64,000 bases of DNA from an uncultured Psychrobacter sp. (GTDB taxonomy: Bacteria > Pseudomonadota > Gammaproteobacteria > Pseudomonadales > Moraxellaceae): assembly GCA_947489525.1 (NCBI GenBank), contig CANLDW010000002.1:310001-374000 (forward strand), written 5' to 3'. The position numbers and the translations under genes are program-made. The notes below the pieces were generated by a model. The model was given only the letters and a program-made list of their open reading frames with translations, was not told the DNA's origin and did no database searches. Of this stretch, positions 1 to 8,845 are shown in pieces. Position 1 is the first letter of the stretch, and each line of letters starts with the position of its first letter.

Positions 1-1746
1 AAGCCGCGCGACCTGCGTAAGCTTGCCGAGGGTATCGGCAGTAGCGCGCAGCTCACCCATCAGCTAAACAGTGCGGATATTCACTGTGAGCAGGCAGGTC
101 TGCTGCCTATGCTTATGCAGCAGCTACCCGATCAGCTGGAGAGCGTACAGGGGGTTGCCGATCTCATTGAGCGTGCTATTATCGCTGAGCCGCCCGCGCA
201 TATCCGCGATGGCGGTATGCTAGCGGCAGGCTTTGATGACGAGTTTGATCGCTTGACGCACTTGCATGACAATATTCAAACGACACTTGATACGATGCTT
301 GAAAAAGCGCGGCGCGACAATCAATTGCCTAATCTCAAGGTTGGCTATAATAAAGTCAGCGGCTTTTATTTTGAGCTACCTAAGATGCAAGCCAAAAACG
401 CCCCGGCACACTTTATACGCCGGCAAACGCTTAAAAGCAGTGAACGTTTTATCACCGATGAGCTAAAGACGCTAGAAACCGAGTATCTCAGCGCACAAGG
501 CCTAGCACTCGCCCGCGAAAAACAGCTGTATCACGAGCTGCTTGCCACTCTAAGCACGCATTTGGCTGAGCTGCAACAGCTGAGCGCCGCTATCGCGCAT
601 ATTGATGTACTAAGTAACTGGGCACAGCTGGCTATAACGTACGGCTGGCAGCGACCTGTGATGAGTCAAGATACTAACAGTGACTCCAACCCCAGCGCTC
701 ATACAAAAAGTAGCATCGATATCCGCCAAGGTCGTCACGTTGTCGTTGAAGCAGCGATGAATCGTAGCGATAGCACGATTGCGGCTATGCCCACTCATCA
801 TACTAGTCCCACCCAGCGGTTTGTCGCTAATGATTGTGCGCTTGGTAGTAATGCGCACCCTGAGCGCTTGCTCCTGATTACTGGACCCAATATGGGCGGC
901 AAATCCACTTATATGCGCCAGACGGCGCTGATCGTTTTGCTGGCACACTGCGGTAGCTTTGTGCCAGCACAATCAGCGCACATCGGTGATATCGATCGCA
1001 TCTTTACCCGTATTGGCTCAGCCGATGATCTAGCAGGCGGTAAGTCGACCTTTATGGTGGAGATGATAGAGACTGCCAATATTCTTAATCAAGCGACGAA
1101 TAAATCTTTAGTGCTTATGGATGAGGTGGGACGCGGTACAGCTACCACTGACGGTCTGGCTATCGCCCATGCTTGCGTCAATCGGCTGCTGGAGATTGGC
1201 TGTCTCACACTATTTGCGACTCATTATTTTGAGCTGACGCAGCTGGCGCAAGATACGGGTCTACGTGACGGCATCCGTAATGTGCACGTGGCAGCAAGCG
1301 ATGTTGAGGGTCAGCTATTGCTACTACACAAGATCGTCGACGGCGCTGCCAGCTCCAGCTTTGGGCTACACGTCGCAAAGATGGCCGGTATTCCGAGCAC
1401 CGTCCTCGCTGATGCCAAGCGCTACTTAGCTGATACCTTAACGCCCAAACACGCGCATCATCAAACAAACACTCCAATACAAAACCAAAAGCCAAACCAA
1501 GGACACGAGCAAAACAGCACTACTGATAAAACTGAATTAGCTTATGCCGTAAATGACGCGCGTTCGCACAACTATGCAAATGTTACTGCGATCAACGCCG
1601 ATGAGCAGACAAAATCTATTGGTAATACTGAGCAAAATCAGATATTTAGTCTAATTGATGAGTTAGAAGCCATCGATCCTGATAGCTTAACGCCCAAACA
1701 AGCCCACGACCTACTCTATCAGCTTAAACAACAGGTCAGTCGCTAA
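1..1746 (+). CDS. mutS: DNA mismatch repair protein MutS (3' part, cut by window edge)
   Basis: The reading frame is open from base 1, so the 5' part of the gene lies outside the window. MutS is the ATPase that recognises mismatches and recruits MutL. The visible part starts in the core/lever region ([10 protein letters not shown]). The Walker A motif GPNMGGKST lies near base 885. The Walker B/signature region reads [12 protein letters not shown], where most MutS proteins have GRGTSTYDG. The ATPase is followed by a long polar Gln/Asn/Thr-rich linker (about bases 1445-1640) and a short C-terminal helical piece with [15 protein letters not shown], as in MutS dimerisation tails. A second polar insertion (about bases 660-820) sits just before the ATPase core. 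The family call is secure. Confidence 0.97.
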   Translation, partial: KPRDLRKLAEGIGSSAQLTHQLNSADIHCEQAGLLPMLMQQLPDQLESVQGVADLIERAIIAEPPAHIRDGGMLAAGFDDEFDRLTHLHDNIQTTLDTMLEKARRDNQLPNLKVGYNKVSGFYFELPKMQAKNAPAHFIRRQTLKSSERFITDELKTLETEYLSAQGLALAREKQLYHELLATLSTHLAELQQLSAAIAHIDVLSNWAQLAITYGWQRPVMSQDTNSDSNPSAHTKSSIDIRQGRHVVVEAAMNRSDSTIAAMPTHHTSPTQRFVANDCALGSNAHPERLLLITGPNMGGKSTYMRQTALIVLLAHCGSFVPAQSAHIGDIDRIFTRIGSADDLAGGKSTFMVEMIETANILNQATNKSLVLMDEVGRGTATTDGLAIAHACVNRLLEIGCLTLFATHYFELTQLAQDTGLRDGIRNVHVAASDVEGQLLLLHKIVDGAASSSFGLHVAKMAGIPSTVLADAKRYLADTLTPKHAHHQTNTPIQNQKPNQGHEQNSTTDKTELAYAVNDARSHNYANVTAINADEQTKSIGNTEQNQIFSLIDELEAIDPDSLTPKQAHDLLYQLKQQVSR

Positions 1747-1842
1747 AGGGGTTTGTTAATTAAGCATAAAAGCGTTAAAATACGCCTTATTTTTATCTAT
1801 TCTATTCGGCAGTAACCGAATCAATAACAGGTAGCTATCACT

Positions 1843-2166
1843 ATGACCTTTGTCGTTGCAGATAATTGTATTCTTTGTAAACATACTGACTGTGTGGAAG
1901 TCTGTCCGGTTGATTGCTTCTACGAAGGTCCCAACTTCCTTGTCATCGATCCTGACGAGTGCATCGACTGCGCGCTATGCGAGCCTGAATGCCCTGCCAA
2001 TGCAATCTTTTCAGAAGATGAGGTACCCAAGGGACAAGAGATCTTTATTGAGCTGAACGCTGAGCTGGCGCAGGAGTGGCCGAACATCACTGAGATGAAG
2101 CCTGCCTTGCCGGATGCGGAAAAGTGGGACGGCGTCGAGGGTAAGATTCAGTATTTAGAAAAGTAG
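1843..2166 (+). CDS. fdxA: 7Fe ferredoxin FdxA
   Basis: A 107-residue ferredoxin of the [3Fe-4S][4Fe-4S] type, a small cytoplasmic electron carrier. Cysteines at 9, 17, 21, 40, 43, 46 and 50 give the two cluster motifs (CPVDC and [11 protein letters not shown]), with extra Cys at 12 and 25. The rest is the acidic C-terminal extension typical of FdxA. It lies about 95 bases downstream of mutS on the same strand, an arrangement seen in other gamma-proteobacteria. A strong intrinsic terminator follows about 40 bases after the stop, so fdxA is the last gene of its transcript. Confidence 0.95.
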   Translation: MTFVVADNCILCKHTDCVEVCPVDCFYEGPNFLVIDPDECIDCALCEPECPANAIFSEDEVPKGQEIFIELNAELAQEWPNITEMKPALPDAEKWDGVEGKIQYLEK

Positions 2167-2208
2167 TGGTCTGTCCGTGATTAAATGACGGACATATACT
2201 TTGTAAAC

Positions 2209-2239
2209 AAGACTGTGACTAATGTCATGGTCTTTTTTT
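2209..2239 (+). terminator. Intrinsic terminator after fdxA
   Basis: An 11-bp stem (2209-2219 with 2224-2234, including two G-T wobbles) closes a TAAT loop and runs into seven T. A smaller 7-bp hairpin (2172-2178 with 2188-2194) lies between the fdxA stop and this terminator. Confidence 0.8.
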
Positions 2240-2465
2240 GTCTATTAAATTGATTATGATCCATAGTGAATAGCGCCTTATAGACAAATACAATCCAGCC
2301 ATTGCAGCAAATTCCACTCACTGCTTACCTAATTTTTAACATCACTTAACGTATTGTAATGTCCTTAAATACTATACTTATAATTTTAGACTTTTGTTCT
2401 TTTATAATGTATATAAAATGGAGCGCTACAAAGTAGCATTTATTACTATCAATTAAGAGTTCAAT

Positions 2466-2733
2466 AGGGCGTGTTGAACATTCAAATATTAGGACTGCTG
2501 ATAGATAAAATCGCACCAAACTAGGCGTAAACCGACGATAATGCCGAGGCATTAGCTAGGTTTACAACACTGTTTGGGGTGATTTTAGCATCAGCCCTTC
2601 GGGGCGGGGCTATTTTCTGCCAATACATGGCGAAATTGTCTATCCTAGAATGACTAGGCTTCGAAAATTTCACTGCGTATTGCCTAAAAAATGGCCGCCG
2701 CCAGTGCCACATTTGAATGTTCAACACGCCCTA
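2466..2733. mobile_element. MITE-like element with perfect 22-bp terminal inverted repeats
   Basis: Bases 2467-2488 (starting AGGGCGTGTTGAAC) are an exact reverse complement of 2711-2732. The repeats bound about 266 bases with no convincing gene. Reading the ends as GGGCGTG leaves a TA dinucleotide on both sides (2466-2467 and 2732-2733), which could be a TA target-site duplication. Size, perfect ends and lack of a transposase fit a non-autonomous miniature element mobilised by a transposase encoded elsewhere. I cannot name the parent IS family. The right end lies 19 bases before the start codon of the PAAR gene, so the element forms that gene's upstream region. The 227 bases between the fdxA terminator and the element are AT-rich and show nothing recognisable. 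Confidence 0.75.
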
Positions 2734-2751
2734 ATATCATCGGAAAATATC

Positions 2752-4251
2752 ATGGCAGCATATATTACAGTAGGTGCAAAGACTACACACGGCGGCGAAG
2801 TCATCACTGGGTCACCATATACTACGCATAATGGCGTACAAGTCTCGCGTAAAGGCGATAAAGTCATCTGCAAAAAATGTAAAAAGCTCACCACTATCCT
2901 TACGGGTGACCCGTCATTCATTGTGGACGGCGCACCGATTGCTCGCGAAGGCGATGTGACCAGCTGCGGTGCTACTCTCATTGCTATTCAGCAGTCGTTT
3001 GCCGAGTCAGACTTTGAAGTATTCGGCGTTGAACAGCCTGAGCCACTGTTTGAACAACCCGCGCCTTTACAGTTTCCGAAAACGGATCCGGATGCTTTGA
3101 TTGATAGTTTTATCAATCCTACAAATAAAGATAAATCTACAGCTTTGGAAATCAAAAAGGTTTCATTATATAAGAACGAATTCATTCCCTTAGGTGTACC
3201 TAAGTTCGGTGAGCCTGAATCTGAAGGTTTAAAACACAGTAAGTTCACTATCGAAATTAGGATAAAACAAGGCTCGTATAGTAAATTAACCGTCTTAGGA
3301 GGTAGTGGCTTAAGCGATGTGATTGAGGAGCGGACGGATACATATAGCGAAGGTCAAACGGTTGAGATAGAGTGGGATGGATTTATCAATGATATTTACG
3401 ACAGTCGATGGTTTACCGATAAAAACAACCGTCCTTCGATTAAGGTGCAAGGTATTAATGCTTCTGGTGGTACTGACGCGCATACCTATGAGATTGAAAC
3501 AGAGTTTAAAGATGAGAAATGGGCAGATGTGGTCATTGATAGAAGTAAAAAACGAATTGATGTGACTATAAGGGTAAATATTGATTCACATATACAAGTT
3601 GAGGGCATTAGTCCTAATGCTCGTACCATCGCTGAAATACAAGTGTCTCCACAATACGTTAGTAGTAAGCCTATATTAAGAAATCAAACAAAAACCAATC
3701 AGCAGTTACGCGATTTGGTCATCGCAGGGATGAATAAGTATTGGAGTCGTAATAGTACGACACATACGTTAATCACACCCAATATCACTGTTAATGGGGT
3801 CTCCTATGAGGTATTCGTTAATACAGTGATTACTGACCAAAATGCCTTACCGCAAGCCAAAGTGACCTTTAATACCAATAACGAATGGGGACGTTCAAAC
3901 AGTTTTCCCATCTTTAGAAACGTTTTTTATAACGTAGGATATTTGGAAGACGACATATGGTATTACGAGAGTCAAGTTGAGGCAGATATGAGGTTTGAAG
4001 AAACTTTTGCTCATGAAATGGGACATTCAATCGTTTGGGACTATCGAGGCGTTTGGCAGTCATTGACTCATGAAGGGAGCTCTACCCTTGGTCAAGATAT
4101 TAATGGTGATTATAACTACCCTACCACTGGCGAACTGGATTTAAATAAATATGCAGGTAACCGTAAACCGCCAGATTTTTACGAACGTGTGGTTGCCAAT
4201 GAAACCGATGTAAAAGGTCTATTATGGGTTTCTAGACTTGAGGAAGATTAG
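2752..4251 (+). CDS. PAAR-domain protein with C-terminal HExxH metallopeptidase-like region (candidate T6SS effector)
   Basis: A 499-residue protein. I start it at MAAYITVGAKTTHGG (ATG at 2752) because the upstream open frame runs back into the inverted-repeat element and lacks PAAR homology. Residues 1-90 are a PAAR domain with the THGG and GDKVICKKC motifs. PAAR proteins cap the VgrG spike of type VI secretion systems and carry toxins. Residues 100-330 are a linker and beta-rich region I do not recognise. HEMGH at residues 421-425 is a zincin-type zinc motif; the third ligand is not certain. DNA after the PAAR part looks more AT-rich, as in modular toxins with exchanged tails. No other T6SS gene is in the window, so delivery is inferred. 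The two following lipoprotein genes are close and co-directional. Confidence 0.8.
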   Translation: MAAYITVGAKTTHGGEVITGSPYTTHNGVQVSRKGDKVICKKCKKLTTILTGDPSFIVDGAPIAREGDVTSCGATLIAIQQSFAESDFEVFGVEQPEPLFEQPAPLQFPKTDPDALIDSFINPTNKDKSTALEIKKVSLYKNEFIPLGVPKFGEPESEGLKHSKFTIEIRIKQGSYSKLTVLGGSGLSDVIEERTDTYSEGQTVEIEWDGFINDIYDSRWFTDKNNRPSIKVQGINASGGTDAHTYEIETEFKDEKWADVVIDRSKKRIDVTIRVNIDSHIQVEGISPNARTIAEIQVSPQYVSSKPILRNQTKTNQQLRDLVIAGMNKYWSRNSTTHTLITPNITVNGVSYEVFVNTVITDQNALPQAKVTFNTNNEWGRSNSFPIFRNVFYNVGYLEDDIWYYESQVEADMRFEETFAHEMGHSIVWDYRGVWQSLTHEGSSTLGQDINGDYNYPTTGELDLNKYAGNRKPPDFYERVVANETDVKGLLWVSRLEED

Positions 4252-4252
4252 T

Positions 4253-4801
4253 ATGAAAATGAGAACGTTTTATCCAACTTTACTTTTAATTTTATTGGTC
4301 AGCATAACAGGTTGTCAAAAAAAAGTAATTTATATCACACCACAAATCACAGGACAAGTGATTGATAAACAGACCAATCGGCCTATTGAAGGGGTAAAGA
4401 CCGTTATTGGAGGCCCAGCCCTTGACTATACTAATGAACAAGGACGTTTTTCAGTACCACCAATTACTTCTGAATACATATTCAATAAACCAAACCATAG
4501 ACTAACTATGGCTAAAGGAGGAGCAAGTTTTACTATTTATAAGTCAGGTTATGAAATAAAATCATATGCAAACGGAGGATTGTCATTTATACCTAATAAG
4601 CCATATACTGAAAAAATTTATGTAAATATGGGCAAGGTCTATTTAAACCCTGTACCTGTTGGCAAGGAAGGTGAGTACGAAACTTATTATCTAACTCTAG
4701 ACTTCTGCAAACCTGATGAATCACAAAGAGAGGTTGATTGTATTCCTGTACCAGAGGGTAAGACTTATGCAGAGGTCAGTCCCAATCGGTCAGTTCAATA
4801 G
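4253..4801 (+). CDS. Small lipoprotein downstream of PAAR effector (candidate immunity protein)
   Basis: A 182-residue protein. The ATG at 4253 lies one base after the stop of the PAAR gene, implying translational coupling; a TTG at 4238 would overlap it and is less likely. The N-terminus is a lipoprotein signal peptide: basic start, hydrophobic run, lipobox ITGC. After it comes ITGQVIDKQTNRPIEGV, the look of a carboxypeptidase-regulatory-like beta-sandwich start. The mature protein should be anchored on the periplasmic face of a membrane. That position would suit an immunity protein against a periplasm-acting peptidase, but this role is inferred only from gene position. The region is AT-rich compared with the core genes. 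Confidence 0.65.
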   Translation: MKMRTFYPTLLLILLVSITGCQKKVIYITPQITGQVIDKQTNRPIEGVKTVIGGPALDYTNEQGRFSVPPITSEYIFNKPNHRLTMAKGGASFTIYKSGYEIKSYANGGLSFIPNKPYTEKIYVNMGKVYLNPVPVGKEGEYETYYLTLDFCKPDESQREVDCIPVPEGKTYAEVSPNRSVQ

Positions 4802-4821
4802 ATAATTTTAATGAGAGTTTA

Positions 4822-5625
4822 ATGAATCTAAAAAGCCTAACTCAGTCTTTATTGATAGCTACAACGCTATCAGTCGGAATAACCGTTTCAGCTTGTTCAG
4901 CGGAACCTTTAAATATCACTGAATCAATAGAGCAAAATGATCCTAAACAAACATACGAGCTTGGACTGGCCTACTACGAGGGTGATTCTGTTCCTGAAGA
5001 CGATGACAAAGCTTTTGAGCTATTTCAAGCAGCTGCCGATCAAGGCTATGCGCCTGCTGAGTACTATTTAGGTCTAATGTATTATGACGGTTTGGGAGCA
5101 GAAAAGGACTACCAAAAAGCATTTGCATGGATGCAAAAAGCAGCCAATCAAGGACACGCTGATGCCCAATTTAGTCTCGGCATTATGTATGGAAGTGGAG
5201 TAGGTATTGATCAAAACTATCAAGAAGCTATGAAATGGTATTCATTGTCAGCTGACAACATAGAATCTAATAGCGCTTCTGTGGATGCTCAAAACAATAT
5301 TGGTACGATGTACTATTTTGGTAGAGGCGTACCACAAAGCTATCTTAAAGCTTTTGAGTGGTATACCAAAGCAGCCTCTAAGAATTCAGAGATGGCACAA
5401 CTCAATATTGGCGGTCTTTACGAGAACGGTTACGGTGTACCACAAGATTATGATAAAGCTTTTGAATGGTACAAAAAAGCAGCCGACCAAGGCAATCAAG
5501 AGGCTAGTAATAGAATCGGTAAATTGGTGATGGATAATAAAATCGATGATGAAGGCATCATCATATACAGTACCGAAGACACGGGGCTCACGTTAGGAGA
5601 TATTGAGCAGAATCTAACGGATTAA
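4822..5625 (+). CDS. Sel1-repeat lipoprotein (candidate second immunity protein)
   Basis: A 267-residue protein with a lipoprotein signal ending in lipobox VSAC. About five Sel1-like repeats of roughly 36 residues follow, each with the pattern A-x-x-x-LG-x-x-Y-x-x-G-x-G-V and ending KAFEWYKKAADQG. Sel1 repeats form TPR-like solenoids that bind proteins. The gene starts 20 bases after the preceding lipoprotein gene and is probably in the same operon as the PAAR gene. Sel1-repeat proteins have been reported as immunity proteins beside some T6SS effectors, so immunity or accessory function is plausible but unproven. The short acidic tail after the last repeat has no recognised motif. Confidence 0.75.
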   Translation: MNLKSLTQSLLIATTLSVGITVSACSAEPLNITESIEQNDPKQTYELGLAYYEGDSVPEDDDKAFELFQAAADQGYAPAEYYLGLMYYDGLGAEKDYQKAFAWMQKAANQGHADAQFSLGIMYGSGVGIDQNYQEAMKWYSLSADNIESNSASVDAQNNIGTMYYFGRGVPQSYLKAFEWYTKAASKNSEMAQLNIGGLYENGYGVPQDYDKAFEWYKKAADQGNQEASNRIGKLVMDNKIDDEGIIIYSTEDTGLTLGDIEQNLTD

Positions 5626-5734
5626 GATCGTGCCTCAGTATTACCTATTTGATGCCACCCCTATTGAACCATAGGATAGTAGAAAGTTTTAAGGAACAAA
5701 CTTTAACATGGGCAAGATGGCTTTTTAAGCAGCT

Positions 5735-7237
5735 TTATAAACTTTCAATGGAGCGGTACAAATAGCGATCAAGCCGTGGCACATCATCGGTATGTAAGGG
5801 ATACTGTCTATCGACAAAGTCCATATCGGCAAGCTTTTGACTACCAGGGCACGCAAAGCTGCATAACATAATATTTTGCAAGTTAGCACTGTCATTTTTG
5901 GTCAGTACATAAGCGTTATCGCCAAAGACGGTCAGCCAGTTATTAAAGATCATCTGTGTATAGCCGTGCGTGGGCGCAGGCTTACCGATGACATTTGCCA
6001 TAATGTGCGGGCTAATACTTTTGAACAGTGTCAGCGCTTCAATAGTGTATAAATTACTCGCCACATAACGCCCTTGAAAGGCATCGATCAGCATAAAATC
6101 AAAGCGCGCATCGCTATGCCGAGTCAAATAGCCTCTGGCATCATCACCAACGAACTCAATATTGGACGCTATCGGCGCTTGCAAAAAGTGCGCTTCGATA
6201 ATATCAGGCAAACCTTTATCGATATCGATCACCGTCAGCGCCATATCAGGATGATAATAAGCGACCTCGCTTGGCGTCCCCATACCTGCCCCGCCGAGGA
6301 ACACTAAAGTCTCAGGCTGCACTTCCTCAATCGCTTCTACCGTAATCTCGCCGTACCAGTGGCAGTTCTTGTTAGTCGCTGCAATCCAGCAACTGCTCGT
6401 AGTCTGTTTGGGCTTATCGGTGATCGTCACCGCCATTTCACCATCGACGATACCATACTGAATAAACCACGCGCCTGTCGCGGTTTGATAACCGGTATCG
6501 ACTTTGTTCAGTGCTATAAAAGTTATCGTTACTACAAAGGCAGCAATGGCAAGAGCGTAATTTTTGAGAGGTATCGAGGCGTAAGTATGCTCAGTGGTTT
6601 GCATCTGCATCGCAAGCTTGGTACACAGGGCGGCGCTCAGTGCTAGCGCGGCAATAAATAACGCTAAGCTACTCATCAGACCGATATAGGGCAGTAGAAC
6701 AATCGGCGTCAGCGTTGAGCCCAGCACGCTACCGACAGTAGTAATCGCCACCATCATGCCAGCATTCTTGCCAGCATCAACGCCGTCATGATTTTCGTAC
6801 TTCAATGACAAAAACTGGGTAATCAGCGGAATAGCCGTCGAACCAAACGCTAGCCCTACGCCGAATAATAGCCCGACACCGATGGCGGCGATAATCGGAC
6901 TATCGATACTGGCGGTCATCGCTGCAAGTAGTGGCAGCTGAATAATACAAGCGACAGCATGAGAGATAGCAGATAAGGATAAAACGTAACCGGCCTTGAG
7001 TAGCGCCTGTCTTGGCGTGTGAATATCTTGCGAGAGCCGTCCGCCATACCAGTAACCTACGGCAATGGCGATCAGTACCATCGCGAGGATAACGCCAGTA
7101 ATAGAGATGGACGCGCCGATATAGGTCGCTGATATGCGAATGGCATAGATCTCGATACCGAGACCAGCAAAGCCCTCGAGTAGCGCAACAACTAGGCAAA
7201 TACCTAAGACCTTTTTTTGCATAAACAGACTCGTCAC
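5735..7237 (-). CDS. Membrane protein fused to a spermidine-synthase-like domain
   Basis: About 500 residues. The N-terminal half (residues 1-245) holds several transmembrane helices of the kind found in membrane-embedded spermidine-synthase-like proteins. The C-terminal half is a Rossmann methyltransferase-like fold: a GGAGMGTPSE nucleotide loop near residue 318, the acidic strand end VIDIDKG, GDDARGYL and LIDAFQG. Proteins of this architecture are common in bacteria and usually have no proven aminopropyltransferase activity, so polyamine synthesis should not be assumed. The start may be GTG at 7237 or ATG at 7222; neither has a strong ribosome-binding site. It is convergent with the Sel1-repeat gene. 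Confidence 0.75.
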   Translation of the reverse strand: MTSLFMQKKVLGICLVVALLEGFAGLGIEIYAIRISATYIGASISITGVILAMVLIAIAVGYWYGGRLSQDIHTPRQALLKAGYVLSLSAISHAVACIIQLPLLAAMTASIDSPIIAAIGVGLLFGVGLAFGSTAIPLITQFLSLKYENHDGVDAGKNAGMMVAITTVGSVLGSTLTPIVLLPYIGLMSSLALFIAALALSAALCTKLAMQMQTTEHTYASIPLKNYALAIAAFVVTITFIALNKVDTGYQTATGAWFIQYGIVDGEMAVTITDKPKQTTSSCWIAATNKNCHWYGEITVEAIEEVQPETLVFLGGAGMGTPSEVAYYHPDMALTVIDIDKGLPDIIEAHFLQAPIASNIEFVGDDARGYLTRHSDARFDFMLIDAFQGRYVASNLYTIEALTLFKSISPHIMANVIGKPAPTHGYTQMIFNNWLTVFGDNAYVLTKNDSANLQNIMLCSFACPGSQKLADMDFVDRQYPLHTDDVPRLDRYLYRSIESL

Positions 7238-7314
7238 TTTGTGTGGATAGAGTGAGTTTACACTATTGGGGTTGGGTGTGTTTGGGAAGTATTTATTAGG
7301 TCATCAAACAGCCA

Positions 7315-8058
7315 TTAAGGTCGCAAATCCACAATATCTAAAATGTTGTTATTTTTGCTATCAATCAATACCACCATATCTTGTTGATAGGCGACTAGAG
7401 GTAGCCATGCCGTAGCCGATGGATAGCTATTAACAATAGTATCAACATTGGACTTATCGTTAGTCTGATATAAATTATTTAAATGCTTGGCCTTGTTGTT
7501 AATCCTTGACCACTGATTGTTGAGTGGCTCGTATAAATCGGGTTGCATACTTGGTGCAACGCCTGTTTCTAGTTCAGAAAATAAGCGGTTGCTTCTTTGC
7601 TCATCATTCTCTGTTGCTTGTACTGCGACCCATTTTGGTTCCCCCCAACTCAAAGTATCATAAGGTGCTGACGCTTCTGCCAAGCTAGATTTAGGTATAT
7701 TGTTGGCTTGTACGACTTCAAATCGGATGGTATCAAAAGCAATATACACGGGTCTACTGATAGCAATATTATAGATACCATAAACAAAGGCAGCTAGTTG
7801 TAAAACAATAATTACAGCTAAGTCAAACTTTAACGATTTTTTGCCTTTTTTAGCGATAATAAAAGTTAATAATGGCCCTAAAACGACATCAATGGCAAGC
7901 ATCATCACAAATATATGGGTTACTCCTACTGCTTTTGCTAATGGCTCAGGATGCCATATCATAAAGACAACGTATAAACTCAATAGAGCAATGAGTATAG
8001 AAATGACTAAATGATAACTGAACGCTTTAATGCGAAATTTTAGAGATGAATTCAGCAT
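7315..8058 (-). CDS. TfpX/TfpZ-family type IV pilin accessory protein
   Basis: A 247-residue membrane protein with three hydrophobic segments in the first half (around residues 13-35, 45-68 and 80-105) and a periplasmic C-terminal half. Layout and motifs such as GVTHIFVMMLAIDVVLGP and SRPVYIAF match the TfpX/TfpZ accessory proteins encoded beside particular type IV pilin alleles, where they help pilin assembly. It lies just downstream of two major-pilin-like genes on the same strand, which supports the call. I cannot tell from sequence which of the two pilins it serves. Confidence 0.8.
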   Translation of the reverse strand: MLNSSLKFRIKAFSYHLVISILIALLSLYVVFMIWHPEPLAKAVGVTHIFVMMLAIDVVLGPLLTFIIAKKGKKSLKFDLAVIIVLQLAAFVYGIYNIAISRPVYIAFDTIRFEVVQANNIPKSSLAEASAPYDTLSWGEPKWVAVQATENDEQRSNRLFSELETGVAPSMQPDLYEPLNNQWSRINNKAKHLNNLYQTNDKSNVDTIVNSYPSATAWLPLVAYQQDMVVLIDSKNNNILDIVDLRP

Positions 8059-8148
8059 GATTTATATTGGTCTTTTGAGTGAGTTTGATTATAGAGATAA
8101 AACGCTGATGTATTATTAGTTCTAAAACAAATGTAATAATGAGCGATT

Positions 8149-8628
8149 CTAATTTTGACAGCTTATAGGTAGCTTATCTGCGCCTACTGTACCGCTACAA
8201 ATCCACTGAATAACATTCTGATTATTATTAGTATTGATTTGAGGAGTGAGCACTAAGGTTTGGTTTGCAATACTACCTGCGTCAAAGGTCACCGTAATAA
8301 CGCCTGTGTTAGAAGCTACCGTTACGCCATTTGTCGCTACGTATTTACCATCAAGACTATTAGCCTGTCTACCTACTGTGCCTGTAGTAGAGACAGCTGT
8401 AGCGTCAGGGAAAGCTTTATTTTCGAATACCTGTAACGCTATTTCGCTACGTATACTATCAGTCACGACAAACCCTTCAACCACCTGTGCTCGTCCGACA
8501 TAACTCATATAATTAGGTATGGCAATAGCGGCTAGTATACCGATAATAGCGATGACTATCATTATCTCTATCAGAATAAAGCCTGCTTGACGGTTGTGAG
8601 TCGGGCTAGTTCGAGCGATGCTGCGCAT
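8149..8628 (-). CDS. Type IV pilin, second copy (PilA-like)
   Basis: A 159-residue class III-signal prepilin. A 16-residue leader ends in Gly, followed by [22 protein letters not shown]. The processed N-terminus has Phe1 and the key Glu5, but residue 2 is Ile and residue 6 Ile where most type IVa pilins, including the neighbour, have Thr and Leu. The C-terminus has two cysteines (ending SCQN), giving the usual disulfide-bounded loop. A sigma-54-type promoter lies about 55 bases upstream, so the gene can be transcribed apart from the upstream pilin. It probably arose by duplication of the adjacent pilin gene and has diverged strongly in its globular part. Confidence 0.85.
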   Translation of the reverse strand: MRSIARTSPTHNRQAGFILIEIMIVIAIIGILAAIAIPNYMSYVGRAQVVEGFVVTDSIRSEIALQVFENKAFPDATAVSTTGTVGRQANSLDGKYVATNGVTVASNTGVITVTFDAGSIANQTLVLTPQINTNNNQNVIQWICSGTVGADKLPISCQN

Positions 8629-8683
8629 GGTGAGTTCCTTAAGCAGTAGCGTGTCTATTTATGATATTATCTGTATCCTATAC

Positions 8684-8699
8684 TGCACACAGCGTACCA
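8684..8699 (-). promoter_or_regulatory. Sigma-54 (-24/-12) promoter of second pilin gene
   Basis: Read on the minus strand this is TGGTACGCTGTGTGCA. It has GG and GC separated by exactly 10 bases and five of six matches to TGGCAC at -24. It lies about 55 bases before the pilin start at 8628. Confidence 0.65.
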
Positions 8700-8773
8700 C
8701 TCTTGATAATTGACAAAATTGGGTGGGCAACAGGCACTACCTTATATCTAATAACAATTAACGTAATTTTTAG

Positions 8774-8806
8774 ACAAAAAAAGCCCCAGCAAGAGCTGAG
8801 GCTTTA
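8774..8806 (-). terminator. Intrinsic terminator after first pilin gene
   Basis: On the minus strand, AAGCCTCAGC and GCTGGGGCTT form a 10-bp stem with one mismatch around a TCTT loop, followed by a run of T. It lies about 40 bases after the stop of the 8846-9307 pilin and separates the two pilin transcripts. Confidence 0.75.
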
Positions 8807-8845
8807 ATCAGAAGAAGCAAAGTACTAAAAAATAATGTTAGATAA

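Noticed and set aside
1205..1495. Minus-strand open frame within mutS
   Set aside because: Shadow of the mutS coding sequence with no supporting signal.
2521..2727. 68-codon open frame on the minus strand inside the inverted-repeat element
   Set aside because: Lies wholly within the MITE-like element, partly in the terminal repeat, with no ribosome-binding site or recognisable domain.
5735..7237. Calling this gene a true spermidine synthase (speE)
   Set aside because: The fused membrane half and altered active-site region make enzyme activity unproven.
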